DNA from: Alteromonadaceae bacterium M269
GTDB taxonomy: Bacteria > Pseudomonadota > Gammaproteobacteria > Enterobacterales > Alteromonadaceae
DNA: 64,000 nt
Assembly (NCBI GenBank): GCA_004353515.1
Contig: SMNZ01000002.1
Location: forward strand, 1-64,000
Reading direction: 5' to 3'
A program made the translations under genes and the position numbers. How positions within the stretch are numbered: position 1 is the stretch's first letter; every line of letters begins with the position of its first letter. Under the pieces are notes generated by a model, which saw only the letters and a list, made by a program, of their open reading frames with translations, was not told where the DNA came from and ran no database searches. Below, piece by piece: positions 43,829 through 53,323 of the stretch.

Positions 43829-46564
43829 GTGGAAAATAATATGCCCATTCTGAAGAAGCATAAGCTCGAAGTTTCACTTCTAGCGATATCACTTTGCCTG
43901 CCTTTTAGTATTCAAGCGCAGCAAACTCATGAGAAACTTTCTCAAGCACTACAAACCCGACTGTTAACAACAAGTGTTAATGAGTCGGTGACGCTGTTTA
44001 TCTACTTTAAGGATAAAGGTGAGAACATAGAACAAAAGCTTGTAGCAGCAGAACAAGCCCTGACGCCTGCTGCACTGCATAGAAGAAGAGTGAACCGCGG
44101 AGTTGATAACGTTGTTAGTTTTTCTGATATTCCAGTTAATCCTGATTATGTTAAACGCGTCAAAAGAGAAGTACTAAAGGTTAGGCACGAACTCAAGACA
44201 CTCAATGCTATTTCAGTTGAAGCGACGCCAGCGGATATATTGAAAATATCTCGTCTAGACTTTGTTGAGCGTGTTGAACAAGTGAATGCTGTTGAGCGTC
44301 AGCCTGAGCCAGAGATCCCTGCTCAAGCGCAAGCTTTGGATGTAAATCCGTTAGATTTAATTCAGCCAAACAATACGCAAGCATTGAACTACGGTTCTTC
44401 GTTTACTCAAAACAATCAAATTAATGTTCCTGCAGTGCATGATCTAGGTTATGACGGCACGGGTGTCGTGATTGCTGTTTTCGATAGTGGTTTTAATCGG
44501 CTGACACATGAGAGCTTTAATCAGATGGATATTGCCGGTGCCTGGGATTTTGTTAATGGGGATGGCGATGTCGGTGACGGTTCAGATCAAGGGAATGGTT
44601 CGCATGGCACTAATACACTCAGTACGGTTGGTGGTTATAGCCCTGGTGATTTGATAGGGCCAGCTTACGGCGCGACTTACTATCTGGCTAAAACAGAGAA
44701 CAGTGAATCTGAGCTTCACGTTGAGGAAGACAATTGGTGTGCGGCGGCAGAATGGGCAGACACCAATGGTGCTCATATCATTACCAGTTCTCTTGGCTAC
44801 ACCAGCTTTGATGTAGGTGTTGATTATTCCCCTAGCGATATGGATGGTGATACAACTGTCATCACAAGGTGTGCTGATCTCGTGGCGCAAAATGGTGTTG
44901 TTGTTATCAACTCTGCGGGAAACAGCGGTTCTGGTTCTGGTAGTAATACACTGGGAGCGCCTTCTGATGGTGATTTTGTGCTTGCAGTTGGAGCAGTGAC
45001 ATCTTCGGGGTCACGTTCTTCTTTTAGTTCTGTTGGTCCTTCAGCCGATGGACGTATTAAACCCGATGTTATGGCCATGGGGTCAAGTGTAAGAGTCGCT
45101 AGTGCCAACTCGAATACTGGCTACTCAAGCGTAAATGGTACGTCTTTTTCTTGTCCTTTGACCGCAGGTGTTGCGGCTTTGGTACTGGAATCTAATCCTA
45201 ACTTAACGGCGACTGAGGTCAGAGATATTCTACGCAACACTGCTGATAGAGCATCTTCTCCCAATTCAACTTTCGGTTACGGCATTATCGATGCGCTGGC
45301 AGCAGTCGAAGCTGCTGTGGGTGGCACTGCGCCTAGTGCTTCATTCAATGTTGTCACAGATGAATCGTCTAATGCAGCGAGTTTTACCAGCACGTCATCT
45401 GATTCGGACGGTAGCATCGTGACCTACGCTTGGGATTTTGGTGATGGCCAAAGTTCTTCACTTCAGAATCCTTCTCATACATATGCTGCTGAGGGCACTT
45501 ACAGCGTCACTTTGAGTGTTACCGATAATGACAATCTAACAGACTCTTCAACCCAATCGGTAACTGTGCCTTTTGTGAATTTGAAGACAGTTGGTAACAC
45601 GACGATTTTCGGTAGCAACACGACAACGGCTAACCGCAGGGCAATGCCTTATACCATGCCAGAAGATGGCACTATTACCAGCATCAGTATGCATCACCAA
45701 GCAGGTAGTGGTGATATGTTACTGGCGGTATACGGAGGCGCTGGTACGCCCAATAACTTATTGGCTGTAACACCTGCAACACCTGTGAGTGCTAGCACAG
45801 ATTGGCAAACTATTGATTTAGTTAACAGTGTTGAAGTGTCTGCAGGCCAGACGATTTGGTTAGCTTGGGTGTACGAATCAAACCCGGGTATTAGCTATCA
45901 AACTGGAAGCCCAGGCCGAGTTGATGCAGGAACAACATGGACCAGCGGTATGCCACAGACTTTCGGTTCCAGTAGCCAAGCGAACTTTATCTATTCCATT
46001 TACGCGAATTATATCCCCGGTAACAGTGAACCACAGGTTTGTGACGTTAATGAAACCTTCGAATCTGGCGCTGGTGGTTGGACTAATGATCCTTCAAGTA
46101 CCTGCTCTACAGGAGCTTTTGTTGTTGGAACGCCAACAGAGGTGGTTAATGGCGGTGTGACGACTCAGCTTGCAGGTGCTCATGGTGGTTCTAATGCCTT
46201 TTTCTCTGCGGTAAATACCAGCGCCGGTGCGAACGATGTCGATGGTGGTAATTGTATTGTGAATTCACCAGTTTATTCTGTGACACAAAATTCGAATATC
46301 TCTATTCAGTATTATCATGGTCAACGCGACACTGGCGGCGATTCGCAGGACTTTTTCAGATTGGAAATGTCGACTGACGGTGGTCTGAATTACTCTCCTA
46401 TGGCTTCGATAGGCGATGTCTCTACAAATGCAACATGGACAGAAGCGACAGCGACAGCACAAGCTGGAACACAAGTGCAATTCCGTGTTCAAGTGTCCGA
46501 TGGTGCTTCGGGAGGGGACTTGATTGAAGCCGGCATTGATGACGTTTCTATCTGCGCGCAGTAA
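43829..46564 (+). CDS. secreted S8 subtilisin-like protease with PKD and C-terminal domains
   Basis: A 911-aa exported serine protease. GTG at 43829 or ATG at 43841 (MPILKKHKLEVSLLAISLCL…) starts it. An inhibitor-like prodomain (residues 30-150) precedes the catalytic domain, whose triad is Asp near 218 (AVFDSGFN), His near 259 (GNGSHGTNT) and Ser near 439 (NGTSFSCP). A PKD domain (SIVTYAWDFGDGQSSSLQNPSHTY) begins near 520. A beta domain follows near 590-720, and a Cys-containing MAM-like domain (CDVNETFESGAGGW…) near 730-911. Likely digests proteins bound to chitin or other particles. Confidence 0.9.
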   Translation: MENNMPILKKHKLEVSLLAISLCLPFSIQAQQTHEKLSQALQTRLLTTSVNESVTLFIYFKDKGENIEQKLVAAEQALTPAALHRRRVNRGVDNVVSFSDIPVNPDYVKRVKREVLKVRHELKTLNAISVEATPADILKISRLDFVERVEQVNAVERQPEPEIPAQAQALDVNPLDLIQPNNTQALNYGSSFTQNNQINVPAVHDLGYDGTGVVIAVFDSGFNRLTHESFNQMDIAGAWDFVNGDGDVGDGSDQGNGSHGTNTLSTVGGYSPGDLIGPAYGATYYLAKTENSESELHVEEDNWCAAAEWADTNGAHIITSSLGYTSFDVGVDYSPSDMDGDTTVITRCADLVAQNGVVVINSAGNSGSGSGSNTLGAPSDGDFVLAVGAVTSSGSRSSFSSVGPSADGRIKPDVMAMGSSVRVASANSNTGYSSVNGTSFSCPLTAGVAALVLESNPNLTATEVRDILRNTADRASSPNSTFGYGIIDALAAVEAAVGGTAPSASFNVVTDESSNAASFTSTSSDSDGSIVTYAWDFGDGQSSSLQNPSHTYAAEGTYSVTLSVTDNDNLTDSSTQSVTVPFVNLKTVGNTTIFGSNTTTANRRAMPYTMPEDGTITSISMHHQAGSGDMLLAVYGGAGTPNNLLAVTPATPVSASTDWQTIDLVNSVEVSAGQTIWLAWVYESNPGISYQTGSPGRVDAGTTWTSGMPQTFGSSSQANFIYSIYANYIPGNSEPQVCDVNETFESGAGGWTNDPSSTCSTGAFVVGTPTEVVNGGVTTQLAGAHGGSNAFFSAVNTSAGANDVDGGNCIVNSPVYSVTQNSNISIQYYHGQRDTGGDSQDFFRLEMSTDGGLNYSPMASIGDVSTNATWTEATATAQAGTQVQFRVQVSDGASGGDLIEAGIDDVSICAQ

Positions 46565-46588
46565 TAGAGGCTGATATTAGTCGTTTTT

Positions 46589-46690
46589 CGCAGCTCGACT
46601 CCAAGGATGGAAGAGGTATAAGTACAGGACGTACACGATTAGAACAACGCAGGAGCAGTTGTCGAGAGCGAAGCAAGGATGCCAGAGCCG
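46589..46690 (+). repeat. dispersed chromosomal repeat, copy 2
   Basis: Shares GCTCGACTCC, ATTAGAACAA-CAGGA and CAGTTGTCGA-AGCGAAGC with the minus strand of 9903-10022. It is followed directly by REP elements, as is copy 1. Confidence 0.65.
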
Positions 46691-46820
46691 AAAAGCTTGC
46701 TCCCACAGGGGAGTTTGTAGGAGCAGCACTTGTGCGCGAATTGTAGTGTATCTGAAAGTTTATTTGCAGCTAAAGCTTGCTCCTACAAATAGTGAATTTC
46801 GGTTGTAGAAACCGGAGTTA
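46688..46820. repeat. REP cluster
   Basis: GCCGAAAAGCTTGCTCCCAC then AGG, the inverted TTTGTAGGAGC…GTGCGCGAA, and TTGCAGCTAAAGCTTGCTCC then TACAA. The elements are more diverged than those at 15-19 kb. No gene is seen in 46565-46915. Confidence 0.6.
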
Positions 46821-46915
46821 CCCTCGACCAAAGCTGGTTTTGCGTATCGTTCACCGCAGAACCAGCTCTGGAAGAGAATTCTTTCGTACGCTCTTATGCT
46901 AATAGGGTAAGAGTG

Positions 46916-47830
46916 TTACTTATTAGCTAAATTTGTTTCTACTTGATTAAGAACTTGGTCACAGAGAGCATGGGTCGCTAAGATATCTTCAAGCTGCTCC
47001 TGCTGTGCTTTTTTTACTTTCGCTTGCTGAACGAAATGACTCAACATATCAACAAAACCCCGCTTATGCAGTGTCGCTTGCCAGTCATTGAAGCCGAGTT
47101 GAGAGGTTTCTTCGGGCGTATGGTATTCACCTTGAGCTAAACGCTTGATCTGCCAATGCTGTTGCTGGCCGTAAACGTCCAGCGTTTCTTCATCAGCGCC
47201 ACTGACCCTATTCATTGAGCCAGTAACTAGCGTGTTTTCGCTTCGCCATTGAACCTGTACCGCACCAAGTTGATTGCCTTCCCGATACGCCCAGGTTTGT
47301 AGGTCTTCAACCTTGCCAAAGCTTAGGTAGCGTAGGGTGTCTATTACGTGGATAAAATCGTCGTAAATAAAGACTCTCGGATCTCCAGGCAAGTAAGGGC
47401 GGTTCTTGCGAAGGAACAGCTGAACCGGGCTAGGTTCGTTGATAGCCGATATCAAGGGTGCATAACGACGGTTAAAACCAACAAACAAAAGCGTATCTTT
47501 AGTGACAGACAAATCGATAATTCGTTTTGTATCTTCAAGATGATAACTGATGGGTTTGTCGACAAAAGTTGGTATGCCTGCTTCAAGTAGCCGGGTAACC
47601 ATTTCAGCATGGCTTTCTGTGCTGCTATGGACCATAGCTGCATCCAACCCACTTTTTATTAAGTCATTGACGTCTTGATAACATTCCCCAATACGGTATT
47701 TACTGCCCAGTAAAGTCAATGCCTCTGGGTTACGCGTGCAGAGTACTGGGGTAACCCCCGAGAAGTTAGCGATAACGGGTAAATAGGCTTTCTGTGCAAT
47801 GTCGCCGAGTCCGATAAGTCCTATACGCAT
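46916..47830 (-). CDS. Gfo/Idh/MocA oxidoreductase
   Basis: A 304-aa NAD(P)-dependent sugar oxidoreductase. The ATG at 47828-47830 (MRIGLIGLGDIAQKAYLPV) is chosen because the longer frame lies in the previous gene. It has the Rossmann GLGDIA, VDKPIS with the conserved Lys, and FIHVIDTLRY with the His-x-x-Asp pair. Such enzymes oxidise sugar hydroxyls, often at C3. It lies 4 nt after the GH18 gene in a leftward four-gene unit. It likely works on an amino sugar or its oligomer together with the isomerase-like protein at 49085. Confidence 0.88.
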   Translation of the reverse strand: MRIGLIGLGDIAQKAYLPVIANFSGVTPVLCTRNPEALTLLGSKYRIGECYQDVNDLIKSGLDAAMVHSSTESHAEMVTRLLEAGIPTFVDKPISYHLEDTKRIIDLSVTKDTLLFVGFNRRYAPLISAINEPSPVQLFLRKNRPYLPGDPRVFIYDDFIHVIDTLRYLSFGKVEDLQTWAYREGNQLGAVQVQWRSENTLVTGSMNRVSGADEETLDVYGQQQHWQIKRLAQGEYHTPEETSQLGFNDWQATLHKRGFVDMLSHFVQQAKVKKAQQEQLEDILATHALCDQVLNQVETNLANK

Positions 47831-47834
47831 AGCG

Positions 47835-49049
47835 TTACTCTTTCTCTTTAGGCTGCATATTGTTGTACATGGCATTAATGAGATCGCCGTTATCTTGTCT
47901 CACCTGCCAGGAGAACAATCCAGCTAAGCCCATTTCCTTGGTCCACTTGGCCTTAGCCGCAACTGAACGCTTATCATCAAAGGAGATAAAACCGTCGTTG
48001 CTGGGGTTATACAAGTAAGCGGCTTCAGATTTTTTATCGTAGCCGTATTGATAACCTGTTGGTGGTTGTTCTACTAAATCTTGATAAACGTAGCTGCCAG
48101 TGGACGTTGCTTTAGCTTGATCCCCGAAGTTCTGACCTTGCCAGTCACTGTTCTGCCAGCCACGACCATAAAAGGCAACACCCACGACAAGTTTGTTAGC
48201 AGGTACACCTGCGCCCAACATGTTCTTGATCATGTTTTCAGTGCTTAAGGTATTTTTATCTTCACTGAATAAGTTGGTGTGGTGCGCTGCTTGACCGTTA
48301 CCCACAGCGAAGTCGTAGGTCATGGTAAAAACGTAATCCATATGTGTGGATGTGTTTTGCCAATCAATAGCGTCTACTTTGGCTTTACTACCATTCACTG
48401 CTGCGGTGAGTTGATATTGACGCTTAGTTTTTGTTGATAACTCATCCAGTTCAGTACGAAGCTCTTGCATCATCAGTCGGAAAGCTTTTCTTTCCTGTTC
48501 AGCTGCTTTACCTGTCAATGTGGATTGGCTGTTACCGCCCCCGCCAGGAAATTCCCAGTCTATATCAATGCCGTCAAATGCATCGTGCTTAGCAATGAGG
48601 TCTACCGCTGAACGCACAAAGTGTTGTCTATCTGATGCCTTTTTTGCCATACCGTGGAAAGGCTTGGATAAGGTCCAGCCGCCGAAGGAGGGGAGTAAGA
48701 CGAGGTGCGGATGCTCTTTCTTTAACGCTTTAAAGGCTTTGAGTTCTTTGACAGCTTGCTTTTCATTAAATAAAACAGCCGAGTAGGGGGCTTTTCCGCG
48801 ACACGCCTTTTCAATTGCTTTGATGGTGTTTTCATTCGCACCTTCGTTATCACCACAAAGCGCTAAGAAGGCATACAAAACGTGACTAAGCTTCTCTGCG
48901 GGTAGTTCTGCAATTGCTGCTGTGTTTCCGTCAGCTGCATAATAAGTTGCGACAACGGGTTTCGCCTGAATAGGTAAAGACAAAAATAACGCGATCAAGC
49001 CTGCGGTTTTTAGAGGCTTTGAAAGTGATGTTAGGAATGCTAATGACAT
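47835..49049 (-). CDS. GH18 chitinase, secreted
   Basis: A 404-aa GH18 enzyme with a signal peptide (LKTAGLIALFLSLPIQA) and no extra binding module. The DxxDxDxE catalytic motif reads FDGIDIDWEFPGG with Glu as acid/base. Other family blocks are LLPSFGGWTLS, MDYVFTMTYDFAVG and LVVGVAFYGRGW. It cleaves chitin or chitooligomers by substrate-assisted catalysis. Third gene of the GntR-linked leftward unit. Confidence 0.92.
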   Translation of the reverse strand: MSLAFLTSLSKPLKTAGLIALFLSLPIQAKPVVATYYAADGNTAAIAELPAEKLSHVLYAFLALCGDNEGANENTIKAIEKACRGKAPYSAVLFNEKQAVKELKAFKALKKEHPHLVLLPSFGGWTLSKPFHGMAKKASDRQHFVRSAVDLIAKHDAFDGIDIDWEFPGGGGNSQSTLTGKAAEQERKAFRLMMQELRTELDELSTKTKRQYQLTAAVNGSKAKVDAIDWQNTSTHMDYVFTMTYDFAVGNGQAAHHTNLFSEDKNTLSTENMIKNMLGAGVPANKLVVGVAFYGRGWQNSDWQGQNFGDQAKATSTGSYVYQDLVEQPPTGYQYGYDKKSEAAYLYNPSNDGFISFDDKRSVAAKAKWTKEMGLAGLFSWQVRQDNGDLINAMYNNMQPKEKE

Positions 49050-49084
49050 GCTGATAGACCTTCCGATAAAAGCAGTGGTTTAAA

Positions 49085-50113
49085 TTAAATGGACAAAGTG
49101 GAGCCTTGGCTTAGCTGTTCACGTATATGTTGCAGTTGAGCTAGCGTGTATTCGATGCCTTGTTGTTCAGATAAATGCTCGCCCTCGTATTCAATACCTA
49201 CGAAGCCTCGATATCCTGATTCGATGACAATACGCATCATGCGATCATAATCGAAGGTGCTGTGCTCACCTTTGGCATTAAAATCAATGGACTTCGCGCT
49301 AACCGCGCGTGCGTAAGGCATCAACTCTTTAACACCTTGATAGTAGTCGTAGTGCTCTGATTCGCTGATTCTGAAATTACCAAAGTCGGGTAATGTCCCG
49401 AGCCTCTTGTGATTCGCTGTTTTCATGACAGAGGTTAACCATTTAGGGTTACTGGAAAGTCCGCCGTGATTCTCGACTAACACGTTGATGTCGTATCTGG
49501 CTGCGTAATCTGCAAGCTGACTCAATCCCTCTGCGGCGAGGTCTACTTGTTCTTGCCAAGTTCCGGCGCTTTTGGCGTTAACTCTGATAGCGTGACACCC
49601 GAGAAGCGCTGCCGCTTCTACCCATTGGTAGTGGTTTTTAACGGCGGTGATTCGCTCTTTTTTGTCGGGATGACCTAAATCGCCTTCTAGGTCGCACATG
49701 ATAAGGACGTTTTTAACACCTGCGTCGTAGGCTCTTAATTTAAGCTCACTGAGATACTTGGTGTCTCTTGCTTTGCCGAGATAGAAGGTATTAACGTACT
49801 CAACAGCACTGATGCCAAATTGACTTTTGGCGTATGCAGGGAAGTCCATTGGATCAAGTGAACCACGCAGCAAGTACTTAGGGTTGTTTCGCAAGGTATC
49901 AGCAACTTGCGGACCACTTAATCCTCTCAATCGCTCAGCGGAAGTCTTGGCGCCAAATAAAGTTCGGTGCAATGACCACTGTGCCAGTGAAATGTCGAAC
50001 AAAGGTTTAGGTGTTGGAGTGGGTTGAAAAACACTATGACACCCTCCTAACGACACAGCAGCGCTGGCAAAAGCCAGATGCTTAATGAATTCTCTGCGAG
50101 ACTGGTAACTCAT
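49085..50113 (-). CDS. Tat-exported lipoprotein, sugar isomerase/epimerase-like TIM barrel
   Basis: A 342-aa protein with a Tat motif (SRREFIKHLAFASAAVSLGG, then C), so it is folded before export and then lipidated. The TIM barrel is of the xylose-isomerase-like type: ISAVEYVNTFYLG, NVLIMCDLEGD, ADYAARYDINVLVENHGG, TLPDFGNF, GYRGFVGIEYEGEH. Asp/Glu/His positions fit a metal centre. Related proteins in other phyla act as epimerases or as lyases on 3-keto sugars. Its neighbours, Gfo/Idh and an aldo-keto reductase, suggest an oxidation-based sugar pathway. Confidence 0.82.
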   Translation of the reverse strand: MSYQSRREFIKHLAFASAAVSLGGCHSVFQPTPTPKPLFDISLAQWSLHRTLFGAKTSAERLRGLSGPQVADTLRNNPKYLLRGSLDPMDFPAYAKSQFGISAVEYVNTFYLGKARDTKYLSELKLRAYDAGVKNVLIMCDLEGDLGHPDKKERITAVKNHYQWVEAAALLGCHAIRVNAKSAGTWQEQVDLAAEGLSQLADYAARYDINVLVENHGGLSSNPKWLTSVMKTANHKRLGTLPDFGNFRISESEHYDYYQGVKELMPYARAVSAKSIDFNAKGEHSTFDYDRMMRIVIESGYRGFVGIEYEGEHLSEQQGIEYTLAQLQHIREQLSQGSTLSI

Positions 50114-50123
50114 TATGTTTCCC

Positions 50124-51095
50124 CTAACCAGACCATGATGTTGGTTTGCGATCCCAACGGTGCTGTTTCAACTCTTCTAATAGTGATTCTGGTAAAGCGC
50201 CTAATTCAGAACAAGCAATGTTGGATTGGATATGCTTAGACTGACGCATACCAATAACCATAGTACTGACTGCAGGGTTAGAGAGAATAAAGCGTATCGC
50301 CATTTCCGCTAAGGTCATGCCTTGAGGGACGATTTCCTTTAATGCCTCAACGCGGTCGACTGTTTCTGGCAGATTCTCTGGCCCGAAGTACATGCTCCGG
50401 AAATCATTTGTTGGGAAGCGAGTATTCTTGGTGAGATGACCTCCTAGGCTGCCTTCGTCTAGAGGTACTCGGGCAATAACACCAACGTCGTATTCATTAC
50501 AGATAGGGAAGAGGTTGTCTTCAGGTGCTTGGTCGAAAATATTGTAGATAACCTGAACCGTATCAACGAGCCCAGTCGTGATAGCTTCAATACCGTTTTC
50601 TGGTTCCCATCGATTTAGGCTCAAGCCGAAATGTTTGATTAAACCGGTTTGTTTCAGTTCTTCAACGGTTTCTTTAAGTACGGGGGAGTTTGCCCAACTG
50701 TCGTCCCAAACATGCAGTTGCAATAGGTCAATGCTCGTAACGCCCAAGGCTTCACGAGACTTTTGGGCGTATTCGATAACATGGTCACGAGGAAATACAT
50801 CTGTGTATGCGTCTTCTGCTTTACCTGGCCATTGCAGGTTTTTAGGCGGGACTTTCGTGGCTGAAACAACAGCATCGTTGTTCATGTCTCTTAATGCTGA
50901 ACCTAGCAGCTTATCGCTGTGTCCGTTGCCATAAGCCCAAGCTGAATCGTAAAAAGTGCAACCTTCACTCGACGATTGAATAAGTGCCTGAGCGCTTTGC
51001 AGGTTGTCGGCATCGCTCCAGTCTCCCATTCCCCATAGTCCATGACCAATGTCACTGACAGATAATCCGGTACGTCCGAGCCGTCTTGTTTGCAT
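50124..51095 (-). CDS. aldo-keto reductase
   Basis: A 323-aa NAD(P)H-dependent reductase. The catalytic tetrad is visible: Asp and Tyr in FYDSAWAYGNG, Lys in VSATKVPP and His in LLQLHVWDDSW. The C-terminal SNPAVSTMVIGMRQ block binds the cofactor. It is the first gene of the leftward unit, and its promoter holds three ATACCAAT-like half-sites. It probably reduces a keto or aldehyde sugar formed by the other enzymes of the locus. Confidence 0.9.
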   Translation of the reverse strand: MQTRRLGRTGLSVSDIGHGLWGMGDWSDADNLQSAQALIQSSSEGCTFYDSAWAYGNGHSDKLLGSALRDMNNDAVVSATKVPPKNLQWPGKAEDAYTDVFPRDHVIEYAQKSREALGVTSIDLLQLHVWDDSWANSPVLKETVEELKQTGLIKHFGLSLNRWEPENGIEAITTGLVDTVQVIYNIFDQAPEDNLFPICNEYDVGVIARVPLDEGSLGGHLTKNTRFPTNDFRSMYFGPENLPETVDRVEALKEIVPQGMTLAEMAIRFILSNPAVSTMVIGMRQSKHIQSNIACSELGALPESLLEELKQHRWDRKPTSWSG

Positions 51096-51131
51096 AGTAA
51101 AGTTTCATCTCAATTAGAAGTGATAAAAACA

Positions 51132-51162
51132 ATACCAATAAAATACCAATTTTAAAACCAAT
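51132..51162. promoter_or_regulatory. three phased ATACCAAT half-sites, probable GntR operator
   Basis: ATACCAAT at 51132-51139 and 51143-51150, and AAACCAAT at 51155-51162, spaced 11 and 12 bp, one helical turn. They lie upstream of the aldo-keto reductase gene and just past the stop of the GntR gene. They match the palindrome at 52088-52109. Confidence 0.6.
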
Positions 51163-51187
51163 TATTGTAAGGTTGAGATAAATGCCT

Positions 51188-51988
51188 TTATTCTGAGACG
51201 AGCTCCGCAACAAAATCAAAACGATCAGCACGGTAATAAGTGCGTGTATATTCTAAAGGTTTATCTTGCACATCATAGGCGGCACGGCGGATGAAAAGAG
51301 CAGGGGCTCCTGATTCAACTTCTAGGCGATCAGCTTGTTCGTCGTCTAATGCGCAGGCACTGATCCTTTGTACCGCTCTGTGAGGCTTATGGCCAGCCTC
51401 ACGCATCGCTTGATACACAGAATCTTGGATGAGATCTTCATTTGCAATCACACTACAAGGGATAGAACAGATCTCAATGGCCATAGGTTTTCCATCAGCT
51501 AATCGTATACGTGTCAAACGTACGATGGATTCACCTTTTAGGTTCAGGGCGAACATCTCTTCTGCGCTCGGAGCCGCGGTACGCTTGTCTATAAATTGCG
51601 ATTCTGGTTTGAGTCCTCGACGCTGCATATCTTCTGAAAAACCGTACAAAGAGCACAGAGATTGGGGCAAGGTGTGCGAACCGTCTATCGATGTTGGTCC
51701 ACAAACGAAAGTACCAGCGCCTCTGCGTTTCTCGCAGAATCCAGCCTGCTCCAAACGTTGAATAGTTTTCCTCACAGTGACTCGGGAGATACCTAAACTC
51801 TCAGCAATAGTTCGCTCTGGTGGTAAAGACTCACCATGTGACAGTAAGCCGTTATCAATGGCCTGACGTAGTGTCTGATCGAGTTGGATATAGAGAGGAG
51901 AAGCGCTCTGACTATTTAAACCTTGTTTCAGGGTTTCGAGTAGCGCTTTTTCATCGTCGGGTAGGTTTTGTTCGGTCATACTCTTCAT
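51188..51988 (-). CDS. GntR-family regulator, HutC/NagR type (UTRA domain)
   Basis: A 266-aa repressor: a winged HTH at about 25-100 (LYIQLDQTLRQAIDNGLLSHGESLPPERTIAESLGISRVTVRKTI) and a UTRA effector domain from about 110 (IVRLTRIRLADGKPMAIEICSIP…LFIRRAAYDVQDKPLEYTRTYYRADRF). UTRA proteins of this type sense GlcNAc-6-P or GlcN-6-P. It stands between the two arms of the chitin locus and likely represses both through the ATACCAAT sites. Confidence 0.9.
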   Translation of the reverse strand: MKSMTEQNLPDDEKALLETLKQGLNSQSASPLYIQLDQTLRQAIDNGLLSHGESLPPERTIAESLGISRVTVRKTIQRLEQAGFCEKRRGAGTFVCGPTSIDGSHTLPQSLCSLYGFSEDMQRRGLKPESQFIDKRTAAPSAEEMFALNLKGESIVRLTRIRLADGKPMAIEICSIPCSVIANEDLIQDSVYQAMREAGHKPHRAVQRISACALDDEQADRLEVESGAPALFIRRAAYDVQDKPLEYTRTYYRADRFDFVAELVSE

Positions 51989-52000
51989 TTATTAAAAATA

Positions 52001-52022
52001 ATACCAATTTGTATCTTGGTAT
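52001..52022. promoter_or_regulatory. ATACCAA/TTGGTAT dyad upstream of the GntR gene
   Basis: ATACCAA at 52001-52007 and TTGGTAT at 52016-52022 flank an 8-nt spacer, 12 bp upstream of the GntR start codon. The arms are the same as in the 52088-52109 palindrome, so this may be an autoregulatory site. Confidence 0.5.
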
Positions 52023-52087
52023 TATATTATGTGTGCTTTGGTATCGTTGTTAGTGAGTGTATCACAACTTTTTCGATAGTCGTTTTT

Positions 52088-52109
52088 TATACCAATACGG
52101 ATTGGTATA
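52088..52109. promoter_or_regulatory. 22-bp palindrome, probable main GntR operator
   Basis: Perfect arms TATACCAAT and ATTGGTATA around a 4-nt centre. It lies between the divergent GntR and MFS genes, 18 bp upstream of the MFS start. Confidence 0.7.
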
Positions 52110-52127
52110 TGCGTAGGCGCAGGCAAG

Positions 52128-53315
52128 ATGTTCTCAGTTCGTAAAAACCTTCCGATTACCCTCATGCTGTTCTTGCAATACACCTTGTGGGGAGCTTGGT
52201 ATGTCACCTTAGGGACTTACCTTGGGCAAACACTGCAATTCACCGGAACACAAATAGGATTGGTGTACGGAACTTTTGCGTTATCTGCAATCTTTTCTCC
52301 CTTGATTAGCGGTGTGTTGGCTGATCACCTTTATGCGCCTAGAAAAGTACTGGCGAGTTTGCACCTCTTGGGCGTTATTTTTTTATTCTTCATTGTGCAA
52401 AGTGAAACATTCACGGACGTTTATCTTCTGATCTTCCTGTACGCCTTGTGTTACATGCCAACCATTGCTCTAACCAATAGCATTGCGATGGCGAACTTGG
52501 ATGACCCTGAGTCAGATTTCCCCAAAGTCCGTGTGATGGGAACCTTAGGTTGGATATTAGTGGGTTGGGTTGTCTCATTCTTAGAAATAGAAGCCAGTTA
52601 TTACCCGATTTTCATTGCACTCGGCTTATCCCTGCTTATGGTTTTAAATTGCTGGTGGTTGCCTAAAGAAGTAAACACGAGTGCAAAGTCTTCCGTGAGC
52701 TTTAAAACCCTAATCGGGCTCGACGCCTTAATGTTATTAAAAGAGCGTGCCTTTTTGACGCTGATGTTGGCGTCACTATTGATATCGATTCCTTTATCTT
52801 TCTATTTTGGGTTTACCAATTTATTCCTTAACGACATAGGTGTTAGTTATCCCGCCGCTAAAATGACGTTTGGTCAGGTTTCTGAAATCCTCTTTATGTT
52901 GCTCTTACCTGTGGCACTAAGAAAGTTTGGGATTAAGTGGATCGTACTGGCCGCTATGTTGGCCTGGGCATTGCGTTATTTGAGCTTTTCTCTGGGAGCC
53001 GACAATAACTTTGCATTGCTTATGTTAGGTATTCTATTGCACGGTATTTGTTACGACTTCTTTTTTGTCGCCGGTCAAATTTACGTTAATCAATCCGCGC
53101 CCTCGCGTTTGCGTAACTCTGCGCAAGGATTGTTGACTCAGTTTACTTACGGAATAGGTATGTTCTTAGGGACTTGGCTCTCAGGTTTAACCGTGACCTA
53201 TTTCACTTCAGAAAACCAATATCATTGGCAACCGATATGGCTTGTGCCTGCAGCACTATCACTTGCAGTTGCCGTAGGTTTCTACTTCATATTTCCTTCG
53301 ATTAAAAACAAGTGA
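52128..53315 (+). CDS. MFS transporter, nucleoside:H+ symporter-like
   Basis: A 395-aa protein with about 12 membrane helices. The opening (LPITLMLFLQYTLWGAWYVTLGTYL) and LRNSAQGLLTQFTYGIGMFLGTWLSG are typical of the NupG/NHS-type MFS group, whose marine members often move disaccharides or amino sugars. It heads the rightward arm, under a GntR-type operator, and is followed at once by a Gfo/Idh/MocA gene. Substrate is probably GlcNAc, chitobiose or an oxidised form. Confidence 0.85.
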   Translation: MFSVRKNLPITLMLFLQYTLWGAWYVTLGTYLGQTLQFTGTQIGLVYGTFALSAIFSPLISGVLADHLYAPRKVLASLHLLGVIFLFFIVQSETFTDVYLLIFLYALCYMPTIALTNSIAMANLDDPESDFPKVRVMGTLGWILVGWVVSFLEIEASYYPIFIALGLSLLMVLNCWWLPKEVNTSAKSSVSFKTLIGLDALMLLKERAFLTLMLASLLISIPLSFYFGFTNLFLNDIGVSYPAAKMTFGQVSEILFMLLLPVALRKFGIKWIVLAAMLAWALRYLSFSLGADNNFALLMLGILLHGICYDFFFVAGQIYVNQSAPSRLRNSAQGLLTQFTYGIGMFLGTWLSGLTVTYFTSENQYHWQPIWLVPAALSLAVAVGFYFIFPSIKNK

Positions 53316-53323
53316 GTTTTTGT

